DNA of 64,000 nt from Streptomyces sp. NBC_00510 (GTDB taxonomy: Bacteria > Actinomycetota > Actinomycetes > Streptomycetales > Streptomycetaceae): NCBI GenBank assembly GCA_036013505.1, contig CP107851.1, forward strand, positions 2,170,001 to 2,234,000, given 5' to 3'. The notes beneath the pieces are model-generated. The model was not told the origin of the DNA. It did no database searches and saw only the letters and a list, made by a program, of their open reading frames with translations. The translations under genes were made by a program, and so were the position numbers. This document shows, in pieces, positions 63,158-64,000 of this stretch (the stretch's first letter is position 1; each line of letters starts with the position of its first letter).

Positions 63158-64000
63158 TTGTCGCTCTCCAGCGCTCATCAGCGACCGGTAACGGACCAGG
63201 CGGACACGACGGAGCAACCACCCCCGGGCGACGCGCCGGAGGAGGAGGCGGCCACGGAGGCACCCGAGCCCGAAGCCAAGCCCGAGCCCGGGCCCGAAGC
63301 GGAGGCGGCCACCCAGGCAGCCCCCGCCGACGCCGGCGGGACGGACGACGGGAAGGCCCATGAGGAGGACTCCGGCGAACCGGCTCCTGCCACGGGCAGC
63401 GCCCTCGCCCGGTGGCGGGAGCGGCATCCGGACGTCACCCGCGCCGTGTCGTGGAGCCTCACGGTCCTCGCCGCCGCCCTGGTGCTCTTCGCCTTCCTGA
63501 TGCCCGACCAGCTCCCCGAGCTGACCGCCTCCCGCTTCCTCCGCGTCCCGGCGGAGCCGATCCTGCTGGCCGCCCTGCTGCTCGTGCTGCCGCCCAGGCC
63601 CCGGCGCGTGGTGGCGGTCCTCAGCGGTGTCCTCCTCGCCCTGCTGGTCGTCCTCAACTGCGTGGACATGGGCTTCTACCAGACGCTGCGACGGCCGTTC
63701 TACCTGCTGTTCGACTGGTCCCTGTTCGCCGACGGGCTGTCGTTCCTCAAGGACACGGCCGGGGCGACGACCGCGTACGGCACCCTGGCCGGAGCCCTGC
63801 TCGCCGTCCTCGCGCTGGTCGTGCTGATGCCGCTGGCGATCGTGCGGCTCTCCAAGCTGATGGTGCGGCACTCCTCGGTGGCGCGCCGCAGCACCCTGGT
63901 GGCCGGCGTGGTCTGGATGACGTGCGCGACGCTCGGCCTCCAGGTCTCCGGGCTGAGCGTGGCCGCCAAGGACGCCGGCCAGCGGCTCCGGGGCCAGGTG
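63158..64000 (+). CDS. Membrane sulfatase family protein (3' partial)
   Basis: N-terminal 281 codons of a gene that runs past the window edge. The start is TTG 63158, with GGAAGGAA 8 nt upstream; the next residues are SLSSAHQRPVTDQADTTEQ. Residues 15-75 are an acidic Glu/Pro/Ala-rich cytoplasmic region. At least four membrane helices follow from residue 95 (VSWSLTVLAAALVLFAFLMP onward). NCVDMGFYQTLRRPFYLLFDW is characteristic of actinobacterial membrane sulfatases, whose catalytic domain would lie beyond the window. It begins 152 bp after the P450 gene and may be a separate transcription unit. Confidence 0.72.
   Translation, partial: MSLSSAHQRPVTDQADTTEQPPPGDAPEEEAATEAPEPEAKPEPGPEAEAATQAAPADAGGTDDGKAHEEDSGEPAPATGSALARWRERHPDVTRAVSWSLTVLAAALVLFAFLMPDQLPELTASRFLRVPAEPILLAALLLVLPPRPRRVVAVLSGVLLALLVVLNCVDMGFYQTLRRPFYLLFDWSLFADGLSFLKDTAGATTAYGTLAGALLAVLALVVLMPLAIVRLSKLMVRHSSVARRSTLVAGVVWMTCATLGLQVSGLSVAAKDAGQRLRGQV

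Overview
The window looks like a chromosomal segment from a Streptomyces or a close relative. It has very high G+C, many GTG and TTG starts, dense ATGA/GTGA stop-start overlaps, rare TTA codons, and families typical of the genus: SpoIIE-type phosphatase, GH75 chitosanase, NHLM-type peptide export, an AfsA-like hotdog protein, and TetR regulator/target pairs with palindromic operators. I see no tRNA, rRNA, CRISPR array, insertion sequence or phage.

Layout. 1-6.8 kb: end of a molybdenum hydroxylase (CO-dehydrogenase-like) operon, coxL (5' end outside the window), coxM, MoxR ATPase (coxD), VWA protein (coxE), XdhC/CoxI maturation factor and CoxG. 6.9-13.1 kb: dihydrolipoyl dehydrogenase, a secreted GH75 chitosanase with a perfect 19-bp palindrome at its start and one TTA codon, a lipoprotein polysaccharide deacetylase, and a large GAF/PAS/PP2C/HATPase signalling protein. 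13.1-14.0 kb appears non-coding. 14.0-16.0 kb: DUF485 protein and a sodium:solute symporter. 16.2-22.0 kb: a complete branched-chain-amino-acid-type ABC importer (livG, livF, livH, livM, livK) with a TetR gene at the end. Two related palindromes, before livG and before livK, are probable operators. 22.4-28.6 kb: a bacteriocin-like export operon with a double-glycine precursor whose core has no Cys, a strong hairpin, an HlyD-type adaptor and two NHLM ABC transporters, one with a C39 peptidase domain. No modification enzyme is present.

29-41 kb is a mixed region: large secreted subtilase, universal stress protein, LtrA-like membrane protein, two small exported proteins, an ADP-ribosylglycohydrolase-like protein that seems to have lost its metal ligands, a hypothetical gene, an MscS channel, a small hypothetical protein and an EF-G paralogue. 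41.7-54.8 kb: an HTH/nSTAND/14-WD40 protein, a secreted NlpC/P60 hydrolase with three C-terminal repeats, a FAD monooxygenase/TetR pair, a GNAT acetyltransferase, a TetR/MFS efflux pair with tandem operators, an orphan AbiEii-type nucleotidyltransferase and a metallophosphoesterase that may be leaderless.

55.2-63.0 kb is a tightly coupled operon: an AfsA-like protein with its two hotdog halves in reversed order and a TTA codon at position 4, an ICMT-like methyltransferase, a rifampin-phosphotransferase-like enzyme, a UbiA prenyltransferase-like protein, an extended SDR without the YxxxK pair, and a cytochrome P450. Every gene starts inside the stop codon of the previous one, except at the UbiA/SDR junction, where a diverged partial tandem duplication has inserted a 59-codon ORF that keeps both overlaps. 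This operon and the unmodified-peptide NHLM operon are the two best candidates for something undescribed. The window ends inside a membrane sulfatase gene starting at TTG 63158.
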